From positions 1 to 6,700 of the forward strand of contig PKCT01000072.1 of assembly GCA_002862325.1 (NCBI GenBank): a stretch of 6,700 nt of DNA, read 5' to 3'. The position numbers and the translations under genes are program-made. The stretch comes from Phycisphaerae bacterium. GTDB taxonomy: Bacteria > Planctomycetota > Phycisphaerae > Phycisphaerales > SM1A02. The notes beneath the pieces were generated by a model. It had not been told where the DNA came from and made no database searches. It saw nothing but the letters and a program-made list of their open reading frames with translations. Of this stretch, positions 1 through 6,051 are shown piece after piece. Each line of letters starts with the position of its first letter. Positions within the stretch are counted from its first letter, which is position 1.

Positions 1-483
1 GCCCAGCGCGGCAACACCAACGCGGGGGCCTTCGATGGAGTGACGCAGATGGGAGTGTCGGCGGATCTGACGATCGACCTGGGCGGGGCGAACATCTTCG
101 CGAACACAACCTGGTCGCAGTTTCGCGGCGGAGAAGCTACGGAGACCGCAAATCCATGGGGGTTCGTGGTCCAGGGGGGCGTCTTCGTCACGAAAGAAAT
201 AGAACCTTTCGTGAGGTACGAATACCTGTCTTTCGACATCCCGGGTATCACGAAAGACAACCACCGTGGGACGTTGACTTCGAACAACAACGTTGCGAGC
301 ATCGTTACCCTCGGCGGAAACTGGTTCCTGAACGCTCGCGTCAAATTCACCATGGACTTTCTGTACAATTTCGCGTCACTGGCCGGGGACGGGCCGAATC
401 TGAATGCGGTCGGCATGAGATACGACAACCCCGGCGATCGAAACCAATGGGCGGTGCGCGGCCAGTTCCAGCTCCTCTTCTGA
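1..483 (+). CDS. Outer-membrane beta-barrel porin, OprO/OprP-like (3' end only)
   Basis: This is the C-terminal part of a protein whose reading frame is open to the first base of the window, so the start lies outside; about 160 residues are visible. The residues alternate polar and hydrophobic in the way of amphipathic transmembrane beta strands (for example FVRYEYLSFD, TLGGNWFLNARVKFTMDFLY), with short turns rich in Gly, Asn and Asp. The chain ends FQLLF, with the terminal aromatic residue typical of proteins inserted by the BAM complex. The block around NWFLNARVKFTMDFLYNF followed by a final strand resembles the end of the phosphate-selective porin O/P family. Such porins form trimeric outer-membrane channels for small anions or other solutes; the substrate cannot be read from this fragment. 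The next gene starts 43 bases downstream on the same strand. Confidence is good for beta-barrel porin and moderate for the O/P family. Confidence 0.78.
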   Translation, partial: AQRGNTNAGAFDGVTQMGVSADLTIDLGGANIFANTTWSQFRGGEATETANPWGFVVQGGVFVTKEIEPFVRYEYLSFDIPGITKDNHRGTLTSNNNVASIVTLGGNWFLNARVKFTMDFLYNFASLAGDGPNLNAVGMRYDNPGDRNQWAVRGQFQLLF

Positions 484-513
484 ACGAACGCCCGCACCTG
501 CCTGGAGGCCACC

Positions 514-518
514 AGAGG
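514..518 (+). promoter_or_regulatory. Ribosome binding site (AGAGG) supporting a TTG start
   Basis: AGAGG lies 8 bases before the TTG at 527, a normal Shine-Dalgarno distance. A stronger-looking GGAGG at 504-508 is 18 bases away, which is too far. No ATG or GTG in this frame precedes the first conserved motif of the methyltransferase, so this site decides the start. Confidence 0.5.
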
Positions 519-526
519 CGTCTCCT

Positions 527-1177
527 TTGACTCACAACGACCCAGAACGAACACCGCCAAACGAGAAGTCGTTCGTCAGTCGTGCTGGCGCGAAGCTCGA
601 CCATGCGATCGAGACCTTCGACCTCGACGTGTCGGACTGGCGATGCGCGGACTTCGGCTGCAACGTTGGCGGGTTCACCGACTGCCTCCTGCAACGAGGG
701 GCGACGAGCGTGGTCGCCCTGGATACCGGTCGCGGGGTGCTCGACTGGAAGCTTCGCAGCGACGACCGGGTGGAGGTGCGGGAGCGAACCAACGCGCTGC
801 ACGCGGCCCCCTGTTCCGACGGAGTGGATCTCGTGGTCGTCGATCTCGCATGGACCCCGCAGCGGCTTGCGATTCCCGCGGCGCTGCCGTGGCTCGCGGC
901 ATCGGGTGGGCGTCGAATCCTCTCGCTGATCAAACCCCACTACGAACTCCAGGATGACGAAAAAACACTTCTCGATCGGGGATTTCTCCCGCACGAGCAT
1001 GCGCCGGCGGTACTTGAACGGGTTCTCGAATCCATGCCTGGACTCGGAGTCGAGGTGATCGGCCACACTCGGTCCCCGTTGGTCGGTGGGAAGACCTCGC
1101 GACGTCGCGGCGTGCCGGGCAATCTGGAATTCGTGGCCCTGCTCCGCCCCACGGAAGCCACGAAGATCACCGCCTAA
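527..1177 (+). CDS. TlyA/FtsJ-family RNA 2'-O-methyltransferase lacking the S4 domain
   Basis: The 216-residue protein aligns by eye with the catalytic half of TlyA, the S-adenosylmethionine-dependent ribose 2'-O-methyltransferase that modifies cytidines of 16S and 23S rRNA. In order: VSRAGAKL (17-24), the SAM-binding motif DFGCNVGGFTD (42-52), LLQRGA (54-59), ALDTGRGVLDWKLR (64-77), RTN (87-89), VVVDLAW (103-109), IKPHYE (135-140) and GNLEFVALL (198-206). The catalytic K-D-K-E tetrad of this fold is complete as K23, D106, K136 and E201. TlyA normally carries an N-terminal S4 RNA-binding domain of about 60 residues; here only 16 residues precede the VSR motif, and the 43-base upstream gap leaves no room for one. 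Between SPL (183-185) and GNLEF there is an extra basic stretch, about VGGKTSRRRGVP. The start is TTG with AGAGG upstream. The gene stands between the porin and the gyrA leader and may be read separately from both. The fold is confident; the exact rRNA target is unknown. Confidence 0.88.
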   Translation: MTHNDPERTPPNEKSFVSRAGAKLDHAIETFDLDVSDWRCADFGCNVGGFTDCLLQRGATSVVALDTGRGVLDWKLRSDDRVEVRERTNALHAAPCSDGVDLVVVDLAWTPQRLAIPAALPWLAASGGRRILSLIKPHYELQDDEKTLLDRGFLPHEHAPAVLERVLESMPGLGVEVIGHTRSPLVGGKTSRRRGVPGNLEFVALLRPTEATKITA

Positions 1178-1227
1178 ACACCACCCGGGAAATGGGTCGC
1201 CAGTCGGTGGAGAGAGGTCGTTTCAGG

Positions 1228-1233
1228 TAGACT
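1228..1233 (+). promoter_or_regulatory. Possible -10 element (TAGACT) of a gyrA promoter
   Basis: TAGACT is the best sigma-70-like -10 candidate in the 125-base gap before gyrA and would place the transcript start near 1240. The sequence 17 bases upstream (CGGTGG, 1205-1210) does not resemble TTGACA, so support rests on one hexamer and on the position only. The gap otherwise contains the two small inverted repeats listed separately. Confidence 0.2.
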
Positions 1234-1234
1234 C

Positions 1235-1249
1235 TCCGAACGGCTCGGA
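1235..1249 (+). repeat. Small inverted repeat in the gyrA leader
   Basis: TCCGA (1235-1239) and TCGGA (1245-1249) are perfect complements around a 5-base loop. It lies directly after the possible -10 element. It could be an operator half-site pair or an RNA hairpin near the 5' end of the transcript. A 5-base stem can arise by chance in sequence this GC-rich. Confidence 0.25.
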
Positions 1250-1269
1250 ATCGAATTCGGGCCTTCGCC

Positions 1270-1286
1270 GACGGAGCGGATCCGTC
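1270..1286 (+). repeat. Hairpin just upstream of the gyrA start
   Basis: GACGGA (1270-1275) and TCCGTC (1281-1286) pair perfectly around the loop GCGGA. The 3' arm ends 16 bases before the gyrA ATG, where the Shine-Dalgarno sequence would normally be, and no such sequence is seen. A role in controlling gyrA translation is possible but is inference. It has no T run and is not a terminator. Confidence 0.3.
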
Positions 1287-1302
1287 ACGGTCGACGTGCT
1301 AC

Positions 1303-3984
1303 ATGAGTGATCAAGACTCGACATCTGGCTCGGATTCGGGCATGCCCGAGGACAACGGCGCCCACCGTTCCGAGGCCCTGGATTCCACGAACAACGCCGG
1401 TCGGGTCGTCGACCTCGAAATCGAACGCGAGCTCCACGATTCGTATCTCACCTACGCGATGAGCACGATCATGGATCGTGCCCTGCCCGACGTCCGAGAC
1501 GGACTCAAGCCCTCGCAGCGACGAATCCTCGTCGCCATGAACGACCTCAACCTGTCGCCCGGCCGCAAGCACATCAAGTGCGCGAAGATCGCCGGCGACA
1601 CCTCGGGCAACTACCACCCCCACGGCGAATCGGTGATCTATCCGACGCTCGTGAATCTCGGCCAGGACTGGAAGACCCGATGCCTGCTCGTCGACAAGCA
1701 GGGCAACTTCGGCTCGATCGAGGGCGACCCGCCGGCCGCCATGCGATACACCGAGGCGAGGATGACCGCCGCCGCGGTAGCGATGCTCGAGGACATCAAG
1801 CACGAGACCGTCGACTTCAAGGCGAACTATGACGAACGCCTGCTCGAGCCGACGGTCCTTCCGGCCAAGTTCCCAAATCTGCTCGTCAACGGTTCGAGCG
1901 GGATCGCGGTGGGCATGGCAAGCTCGATGCCGCCGCACAACCTCGGTGAGATCTGCGACGCGATCGTCAAGGTGCTCGACGCCCCCGAGACCACGCTCGC
2001 GGAACTTCTGGAGACCGTTCCCGGCCCGGACTTCCCCACCGGCGGACGCATCATCGGCCGGTCGGGTATCGCCCAGGCGTATTCGACAGGTCGTGGCCGC
2101 ATCATGGTCCGGGGCAAGGTCACGCAAATCGAGGAGAAGGGACGCGACATCCTTCTCATCGAGGAGATCCCCTACCAGGTCGTGCAGAGCAACCTGATCG
2201 AGAAGATCGTCGAGGCGGCCAAGACCGGGAAGATCACCGACATCGCGGACGTCAGGAACCACTCCGGTCGCCAGGCGAGGACCCGCATTCTCGTCGTCCT
2301 GAAGAAGGGCGCGAATCCGGACGTCGTCGAGCGACAGCTCTACCAGCACACCCCGCTGCAGTCGACCTTCTCGATCATCAACATCGCGCTGGTGAACCAC
2401 CAGCCCCGGACGCTCGATCTCCGGTCGCTGATCGACTACTGGATCGACCATCGACGCGACGTGATCCGTCGACGAACCGAATGCCTGCTGCGGCAGGCGC
2501 GTCAGCAGGCCCACCGCCTGGAGGGGCTGGTCTACGCGGTCTGCGACATCGACGAGGTGATTCGACTCATCCGCGGTTCCCGTACTCGGGAAGAGGCGAT
2601 CGAAAAGCTCATGGCCCGTCGGTTCCGCATTCCGGCGGACCACCCCTACGCCCCCGAGATCCCCGAACGAATTCTGGAGGCCGCCAACCAGGAAGTGGAC
2701 GGTGAGATCGGCGCGGCTCTGACCAAGGTGCAGGCGGAAGCCATCGGCGCGCTTCGCCTCATCCAGCTGACCGGACTCGAGATCGAGAAGCTCACGGGCG
2801 AGCTTCGATCGATCCACGAGGAGATCCTCGGCTTCGAGGCGATCCTCGCGGACGACGACAAGGTTCGCGCCCTCATCCGAGAGGACTGCCTGGAGATCCA
2901 GGACCGATTCTCCGACGACCGTCGAACGGTCATCGAGGAGGGCGAGGCGGACGGCTTCGAAATGGAGGAGCTGATCCAGGAGCACCGCGTCGCGGTGACC
3001 ATCACCCACGGCGGATGGATCAAGCGTCTTCCGGTCGACACCTACCGGGAGCAGGGACGAGGTGGCGTCGGCGTGAAGGGTGGAGACGCTCGAGAAGGCG
3101 ACTTCATCGAACACCTCTTCACCGCAAGCACCCACGACGACCTTCTGTGCTTCACCAACACCGGCCGGGTCTTCAAGATCCGGGTGTGGCAGATCCCCGA
3201 AGCGAGTCGGACGAGCAAGGGGCGATCGATCGCCAACGTGCTCGACCTGCGCGAGGGCGAGACCGCTCGCTTCTTCCTTCCCATCTCGGACTTCGAGAAG
3301 AGCGAGGACTACCTTTTCTTCGCCACCGAGAGCGGTCGGGTCAAGCGAACGGCGCTGAAGGACTTCCGAAACGTCAACCGCAGCGGCATCATCGCCCTCA
3401 ACCTCAACGAGGGCGACCGTCTAATCGGCGTCGTATGGACTCGTGGCGACGACCACGTCCTGCTGGCCACCGACAAGGGCATGGCGATCCGATTCAACGA
3501 GAACGACGCTCGGGTCATGGGCCGGGCCGCGGCGGGCGTGAAGGGCATCGACCTCGCCGGGGAAGACCGAGTGATCGGACTCGTCCGGGCCGAGGCCGGA
3601 ACGGATCTCCTGACGGTCACCGAGAACGGATACGGAAAGCGAACCGACCTCGAGGAATACCTCGTCAAGAGCGACGACGGAACCCGACCCCAGAGTCGAG
3701 GCGGCAAGGGACGAATCGATATCAAGACCACCGGTCGAAACGGGCCGGTGGTGGCGGTGCGACGCGTCATCGACGGCGACGGACTCATGCTGATGACGTC
3801 GTCGGGAATGCTCGTCCGCATCAACGCCTCCACGATCTCCCGGCTGGGCAGAAACACCCAGGGCGTCAGAGTCGTGAAGCTGCGGGACGGTGATCAACTG
3901 ATCGATTGCGCCACCACCCCGGGGGACGCCGCCGAGAGCGACGTGGAGACCGCCCCGATATCCCAAGCGGAGCCAGAGGCATGA
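1303..3984 (+). CDS. gyrA: DNA gyrase subunit A
   Basis: The 893-residue protein is the DNA-cleaving and rejoining subunit of DNA gyrase, which with GyrB introduces negative supercoils using ATP. After a variable acidic N-terminal extension of about 27 residues compared with E. coli come the winged-helix/tower breakage-reunion domain (about 38-520), with YLTYAMSTIMDRALPDVRDG, the quinolone-region segment HPHGESVIYP (105-114) and AAMRYTEARM with catalytic tyrosine Y149 (E. coli Y122). The six-bladed DNA-wrapping beta-pinwheel runs from about 562 to 870, then a short acidic tail. The usual GyrA-box site in the first blade reads QGRGGVG (584-590), while a box-like QSRGGKG occurs at 797-803 in a late blade. 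Overall length and pinwheel favour GyrA over ParC. ATG 1303 begins the frame without a visible Shine-Dalgarno sequence; the conserved region starts about 35 residues in, so a later start cannot be fully excluded. The stop overlaps the next start (ATGA). gyrB is not in the window. Confidence 0.96.
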   Translation: MSDQDSTSGSDSGMPEDNGAHRSEALDSTNNAGRVVDLEIERELHDSYLTYAMSTIMDRALPDVRDGLKPSQRRILVAMNDLNLSPGRKHIKCAKIAGDTSGNYHPHGESVIYPTLVNLGQDWKTRCLLVDKQGNFGSIEGDPPAAMRYTEARMTAAAVAMLEDIKHETVDFKANYDERLLEPTVLPAKFPNLLVNGSSGIAVGMASSMPPHNLGEICDAIVKVLDAPETTLAELLETVPGPDFPTGGRIIGRSGIAQAYSTGRGRIMVRGKVTQIEEKGRDILLIEEIPYQVVQSNLIEKIVEAAKTGKITDIADVRNHSGRQARTRILVVLKKGANPDVVERQLYQHTPLQSTFSIINIALVNHQPRTLDLRSLIDYWIDHRRDVIRRRTECLLRQARQQAHRLEGLVYAVCDIDEVIRLIRGSRTREEAIEKLMARRFRIPADHPYAPEIPERILEAANQEVDGEIGAALTKVQAEAIGALRLIQLTGLEIEKLTGELRSIHEEILGFEAILADDDKVRALIREDCLEIQDRFSDDRRTVIEEGEADGFEMEELIQEHRVAVTITHGGWIKRLPVDTYREQGRGGVGVKGGDAREGDFIEHLFTASTHDDLLCFTNTGRVFKIRVWQIPEASRTSKGRSIANVLDLREGETARFFLPISDFEKSEDYLFFATESGRVKRTALKDFRNVNRSGIIALNLNEGDRLIGVVWTRGDDHVLLATDKGMAIRFNENDARVMGRAAAGVKGIDLAGEDRVIGLVRAEAGTDLLTVTENGYGKRTDLEEYLVKSDDGTRPQSRGGKGRIDIKTTGRNGPVVAVRRVIDGDGLMLMTSSGMLVRINASTISRLGRNTQGVRVVKLRDGDQLIDCATTPGDAAESDVETAPISQAEPEA

Positions 3985-4331
3985 GCCTGAACGAATGGTC
4001 GGAGGAAATCGTCATCGCGGAAACCGGTCCGGAACCGACGTTCAGCGAGGACATGAGTGGGCTCATGAACATCGTGGAGGACGCGGACCGCGGAGATCGG
4101 GCGATGCCCGACATGATCGTGAACCTCGCGGACGTCGACTACCTCAACTCCTCCAACATCGCCCAGCTGCTTCGGTTGAGGAAGCGACTGGCCGCCGGTG
4201 GCGGCAAGTTGCGGATCTGCTCCGTGGGCGACCAGGTCTGGGGCGTCATCCTTGTGACGGGCCTCGACAAGCTCTTCGACTTCCACGACGACCTCGCGAC
4301 CTCGATCGCCTCGTTGCAGCTCGAGGCCTGA
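3981..4331 (+). CDS. STAS-domain protein, anti-sigma-factor antagonist type
   Basis: The 116-residue protein has the single-domain STAS layout of SpoIIAA/RsbV-like proteins. It shows MIVNLADVDYLNSSNIAQLL (45-64), the strand-loop-helix that normally reads DL..V.F.DSSGL..LL, then the helix RLRKRLAAGGG, the strand KLRICSVGDQV and the terminal helix near LVTGLDKLFDF. In the family the serine of the DSSG loop is phosphorylated by a partner anti-sigma kinase and controls partner switching; here S57 and S58 are kept but the flanking Asp and Gly are both Asn. The ATG overlaps the gyrA stop as ATGA, which indicates translational coupling and fixes the start; the open frame extends further upstream to 3906 but only within gyrA. 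No anti-sigma kinase (RsbW/SpoIIAB type) or phosphatase is present in the window, so the regulon is unknown. The domain is confident; the regulatory role is inferred from family. Confidence 0.85.
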   Translation: MSLNEWSEEIVIAETGPEPTFSEDMSGLMNIVEDADRGDRAMPDMIVNLADVDYLNSSNIAQLLRLRKRLAAGGGKLRICSVGDQVWGVILVTGLDKLFDFHDDLATSIASLQLEA

Positions 4332-4335
4332 CGAG

Positions 4336-4818
4336 GTGGCCGGCGAGACCACGACCACCGGCACGAATCGTCTCAGACTCCGACGTCCGAGCGAACGCTT
4401 CCAGGTCGAACTGACGCCGCTGATCGACGTCACGTTCCTGCTCCTCACCTTCTTCATCTACGCGATGGTCCTCATGGACCGGATCGAACTCGTGCCGCTG
4501 GAACTCAAGCCGCTCGAAGCCGGCGCGACGATCGACGAAGAGGCGCCCCCACCCGCGCGAACCCTCTCGCTGGACGGGGCAGGCAGCCTGTTTCTCGATC
4601 GCGATCCCATCGCACTGGCCGATGTCGTGCCCGAACTCCAATCCACGCTCGAGGCGGACCCGGACACGGTCCTGTACCTCGCCGTCTCGGACGAAATCGG
4701 CCCCTCCGATCGAACACCACTCCTGCTGGAACTCTGGAACGAGCTCCGCATGGCGGACATCCCCGTGCGAATGGTGGGGCGTCCGACGGAAGCGGCGTCG
4801 AATCCGAACCAACCCTGA
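4336..4818 (+). CDS. exbD: ExbD/TolR-family biopolymer transport protein
   Basis: The 160-residue protein has the standard ExbD layout: a short basic cytoplasmic N-terminus (1-22), one transmembrane helix (about 26-47) opened by VELTPLIDVTFLLLTFF with the conserved channel aspartate D31, then a periplasmic domain. In the family this Asp takes part in proton flow through an ExbB5-ExbD2 motor that energises TonB, or the Tol system, from the inner membrane. The periplasmic part keeps the late strand-helix signature (RTPLLLELWNELRMADIPVRMVG) of the ExbD/TolR fold. The start is GTG 4336, four bases after the STAS gene stop; there is no good Shine-Dalgarno sequence, which fits coupled translation. 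The TonB-like gene follows after 5 bases. ExbB/TolQ, usually adjacent, is missing from the window. ExbD versus TolR cannot be settled by sequence, but the TonB-like neighbour favours ExbD. Confidence 0.88.
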   Translation: MAGETTTTGTNRLRLRRPSERFQVELTPLIDVTFLLLTFFIYAMVLMDRIELVPLELKPLEAGATIDEEAPPPARTLSLDGAGSLFLDRDPIALADVVPELQSTLEADPDTVLYLAVSDEIGPSDRTPLLLELWNELRMADIPVRMVGRPTEAASNPNQP

Positions 4819-4823
4819 CTACC

Positions 4824-6026
4824 ATGGGACACATGGCCCGACATCGCCCGACCAGCCTCGGCCCGGCGACCTCGTTCGTGTTGTCGCTCATGATCCACCT
4901 CGCCCTCGGCGTGGTCCTGGTCGCGACGGTCGCGACCAGCGCTGGCCCACGCGCGATCGAACATCCCGCCTCCACGCCGCCGCCTCCCGAGCTCGACCCC
5001 GCGGAGGTGCTCGGGATCGAGGAGAGCCAGGCGGACACACTGACCTGGATCGGGTACGAAGAGTACGAGAAACACCTGGCGAGACTGAGCGAAGTCGAAC
5101 AGGCCGCGATGTCGGCGAACCCATCCTCCGGTGGCGGTGGCGGCGCACCCGCTGCGAGCGGCGGTGCGACGGCGTCGAGTTCTCCCCCCCCTCTTCCCGG
5201 TGCCGCACAACCCAGCCCCGCCCCCGCGACCGCAACCGCCCCATCCCCGCCGACCGACGAGCCGGAACGTCTGATCGACAAGGTCTTCCGAGACACCCCA
5301 CAGACCAATCGAAGCGCCGACCCCCAGGAGTCGACGCGACCCTCCCCCACCGAATCTCCCACCGATCGCGAGTCGGACACGCCGGACGAGTCGACCAAGC
5401 CGGCGGAAGAGAAGACACCGCGACCGACCGAGGACGATCCTCCGAAGACACCGAAGGACAGCGAGTCACCGGCGAAGGACGCGAAGGAGGAGAAAAGCGA
5501 GCCGACCGAGAAGCCGACCGCCGACCCGGGCCCCACGCCAACGCCCACTCCGACGCCCACGCCGAACCCGGAGCCGAGCCCCAAGCCGAATCCGACCCCG
5601 ACCGACGAGCCTTCCGAGACCGATGGAGACGAACCCGGGGAAGGCCCGGGCGAACCGGTCCCGGAACCCGGCAACGACTCCAACAAGGACGCCGAGGCGA
5701 CCAGCACGATCCAGACCCCCGAGGCGAACTGGCGAAATGGGCGTCCCCTCGCCGCCGAAGGCCTGGAGATCAAGACCCGACGCCTCGCAATCCCGCTCGT
5801 GACCTGGTTCAAGCTTCGGCCGACCCGCGATCCGGTCGCGGAGATCCGCTTCAAGGCGTCGGGACGCCCTGCGTCCGCGGAGCTGGTCGTGAGCAGTGGC
5901 GATCGCGACCTCGACGGCTACATCACGGACGCGCTCTTCCGGTGGCGAGCCAGCGGCAAGCGACTCGAGGCGCTCTCCGGCGAGGAGACCGCCCTGGTCC
6001 GACTCCGACTCATCAGAGGCAACTGA
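4824..6026 (+). CDS. TonB-like energy-transducing protein with a long Pro-rich linker
   Basis: The 400-residue protein has three parts. Residues about 15-39 form a single N-terminal transmembrane helix containing SLMIH, which reproduces the S-x3-H spacing of TonB (S21 and H25 here), the contact to ExbB/ExbD. Residues 55-90 are acidic and probably helical (TLTWIGYEEYEKHLARL). Residues about 92-290 are low complexity: a Gly run, then Pro/Ala/Ser, then Lys/Glu/Pro-rich sequence and a Pro-Thr repeat, a typical periplasm-spanning linker. The C-terminal 85 residues (VAEIRFKASGRPASAELVV, GDRDLDGYITDALFRWRASG, ALVRLRLI) fit the beta-alpha-beta TonB domain that contacts the TonB box of outer-membrane receptors. 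ATG 4824 and an in-frame ATG at 4833 are both possible starts; neither has a Shine-Dalgarno sequence. It follows exbD by 5 bases, so both are probably coexpressed. The C-terminal domain is divergent, so TonB-family membership is likely rather than proven, and TolA-like function is an alternative. Confidence 0.78.
   Translation: MGHMARHRPTSLGPATSFVLSLMIHLALGVVLVATVATSAGPRAIEHPASTPPPPELDPAEVLGIEESQADTLTWIGYEEYEKHLARLSEVEQAAMSANPSSGGGGGAPAASGGATASSSPPPLPGAAQPSPAPATATAPSPPTDEPERLIDKVFRDTPQTNRSADPQESTRPSPTESPTDRESDTPDESTKPAEEKTPRPTEDDPPKTPKDSESPAKDAKEEKSEPTEKPTADPGPTPTPTPTPTPNPEPSPKPNPTPTDEPSETDGDEPGEGPGEPVPEPGNDSNKDAEATSTIQTPEANWRNGRPLAAEGLEIKTRRLAIPLVTWFKLRPTRDPVAEIRFKASGRPASAELVVSSGDRDLDGYITDALFRWRASGKRLEALSGEETALVRLRLIRGN
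5184..5191 (+). repeat. Poly-C tract (8 C) within the TonB-like gene
   Basis: Eight consecutive C residues encode part of the SPPPLP segment at the start of the Pro-rich linker, near residues 121-123. Homopolymers of this length can slip in replication and are also common sites of sequencing indels. The coding frame is intact through it in this sequence. Confidence 0.9.
5532..5612 (+). repeat. Pro-Thr hexanucleotide-type coding repeat in the linker
   Basis: From 5532 to 5564 the codons alternate CCN and ACN for five and a half units (PT repeat from residue 237), then continue as PN, PE, PS, PK, PN, PT, PT dipeptides to about 5612. Third bases vary, so selection on the protein (a stiff extended linker) is more likely than a fresh DNA expansion. 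Confidence 0.85.
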
Positions 6027-6027
6027 C

Positions 6028-6043
6028 CGGATCCGACGCGTCG
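6028..6043. repeat. Overlapping short palindromes between convergent genes
   Basis: CGGATCCG (6028-6035) and CGACGCGTCG (6034-6043) are perfect palindromes sharing two bases, in the 25-base gap between the convergent tonB-like and surE genes. They could help end transcription in both directions, but the stems are short, have no loop and no T run, so a terminator is not called. Confidence 0.3.
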
Positions 6044-6051
6044 CCCCTCGC

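Noticed and set aside
484..526. Possible terminator or promoter between the porin and methyltransferase genes
   Set aside because: No stem of useful length, no T run and no -10/-35 pair could be found in the 43 bases; only the AGAGG ribosome site is supported.
347..1066. 239-codon minus-strand frame opposite the methyltransferase
   Set aside because: Arg-rich shadow of a gene with a complete methyltransferase motif set on the plus strand.
1285..3135. 616-codon open frame on the minus strand opposite gyrA
   Set aside because: It is a mirror of the gyrA codon pattern in GC-rich DNA; its translation is rich in Asp, Arg, Val and Leu with no recognisable domain, while the plus strand encodes an unmistakable GyrA.
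4505..5854. 449-codon minus-strand frame with Gly-Val/Gly-Leu repeats
   Set aside because: The glycine repeats are the reverse complement of the Pro-Thr linker codons of the TonB-like gene; the rest is Ser/Arg-rich with no family features.
6027..6051. Bidirectional terminator between the convergent genes
   Set aside because: Only two short overlapping palindromes without loops or T runs are present, so a terminator is not supported.
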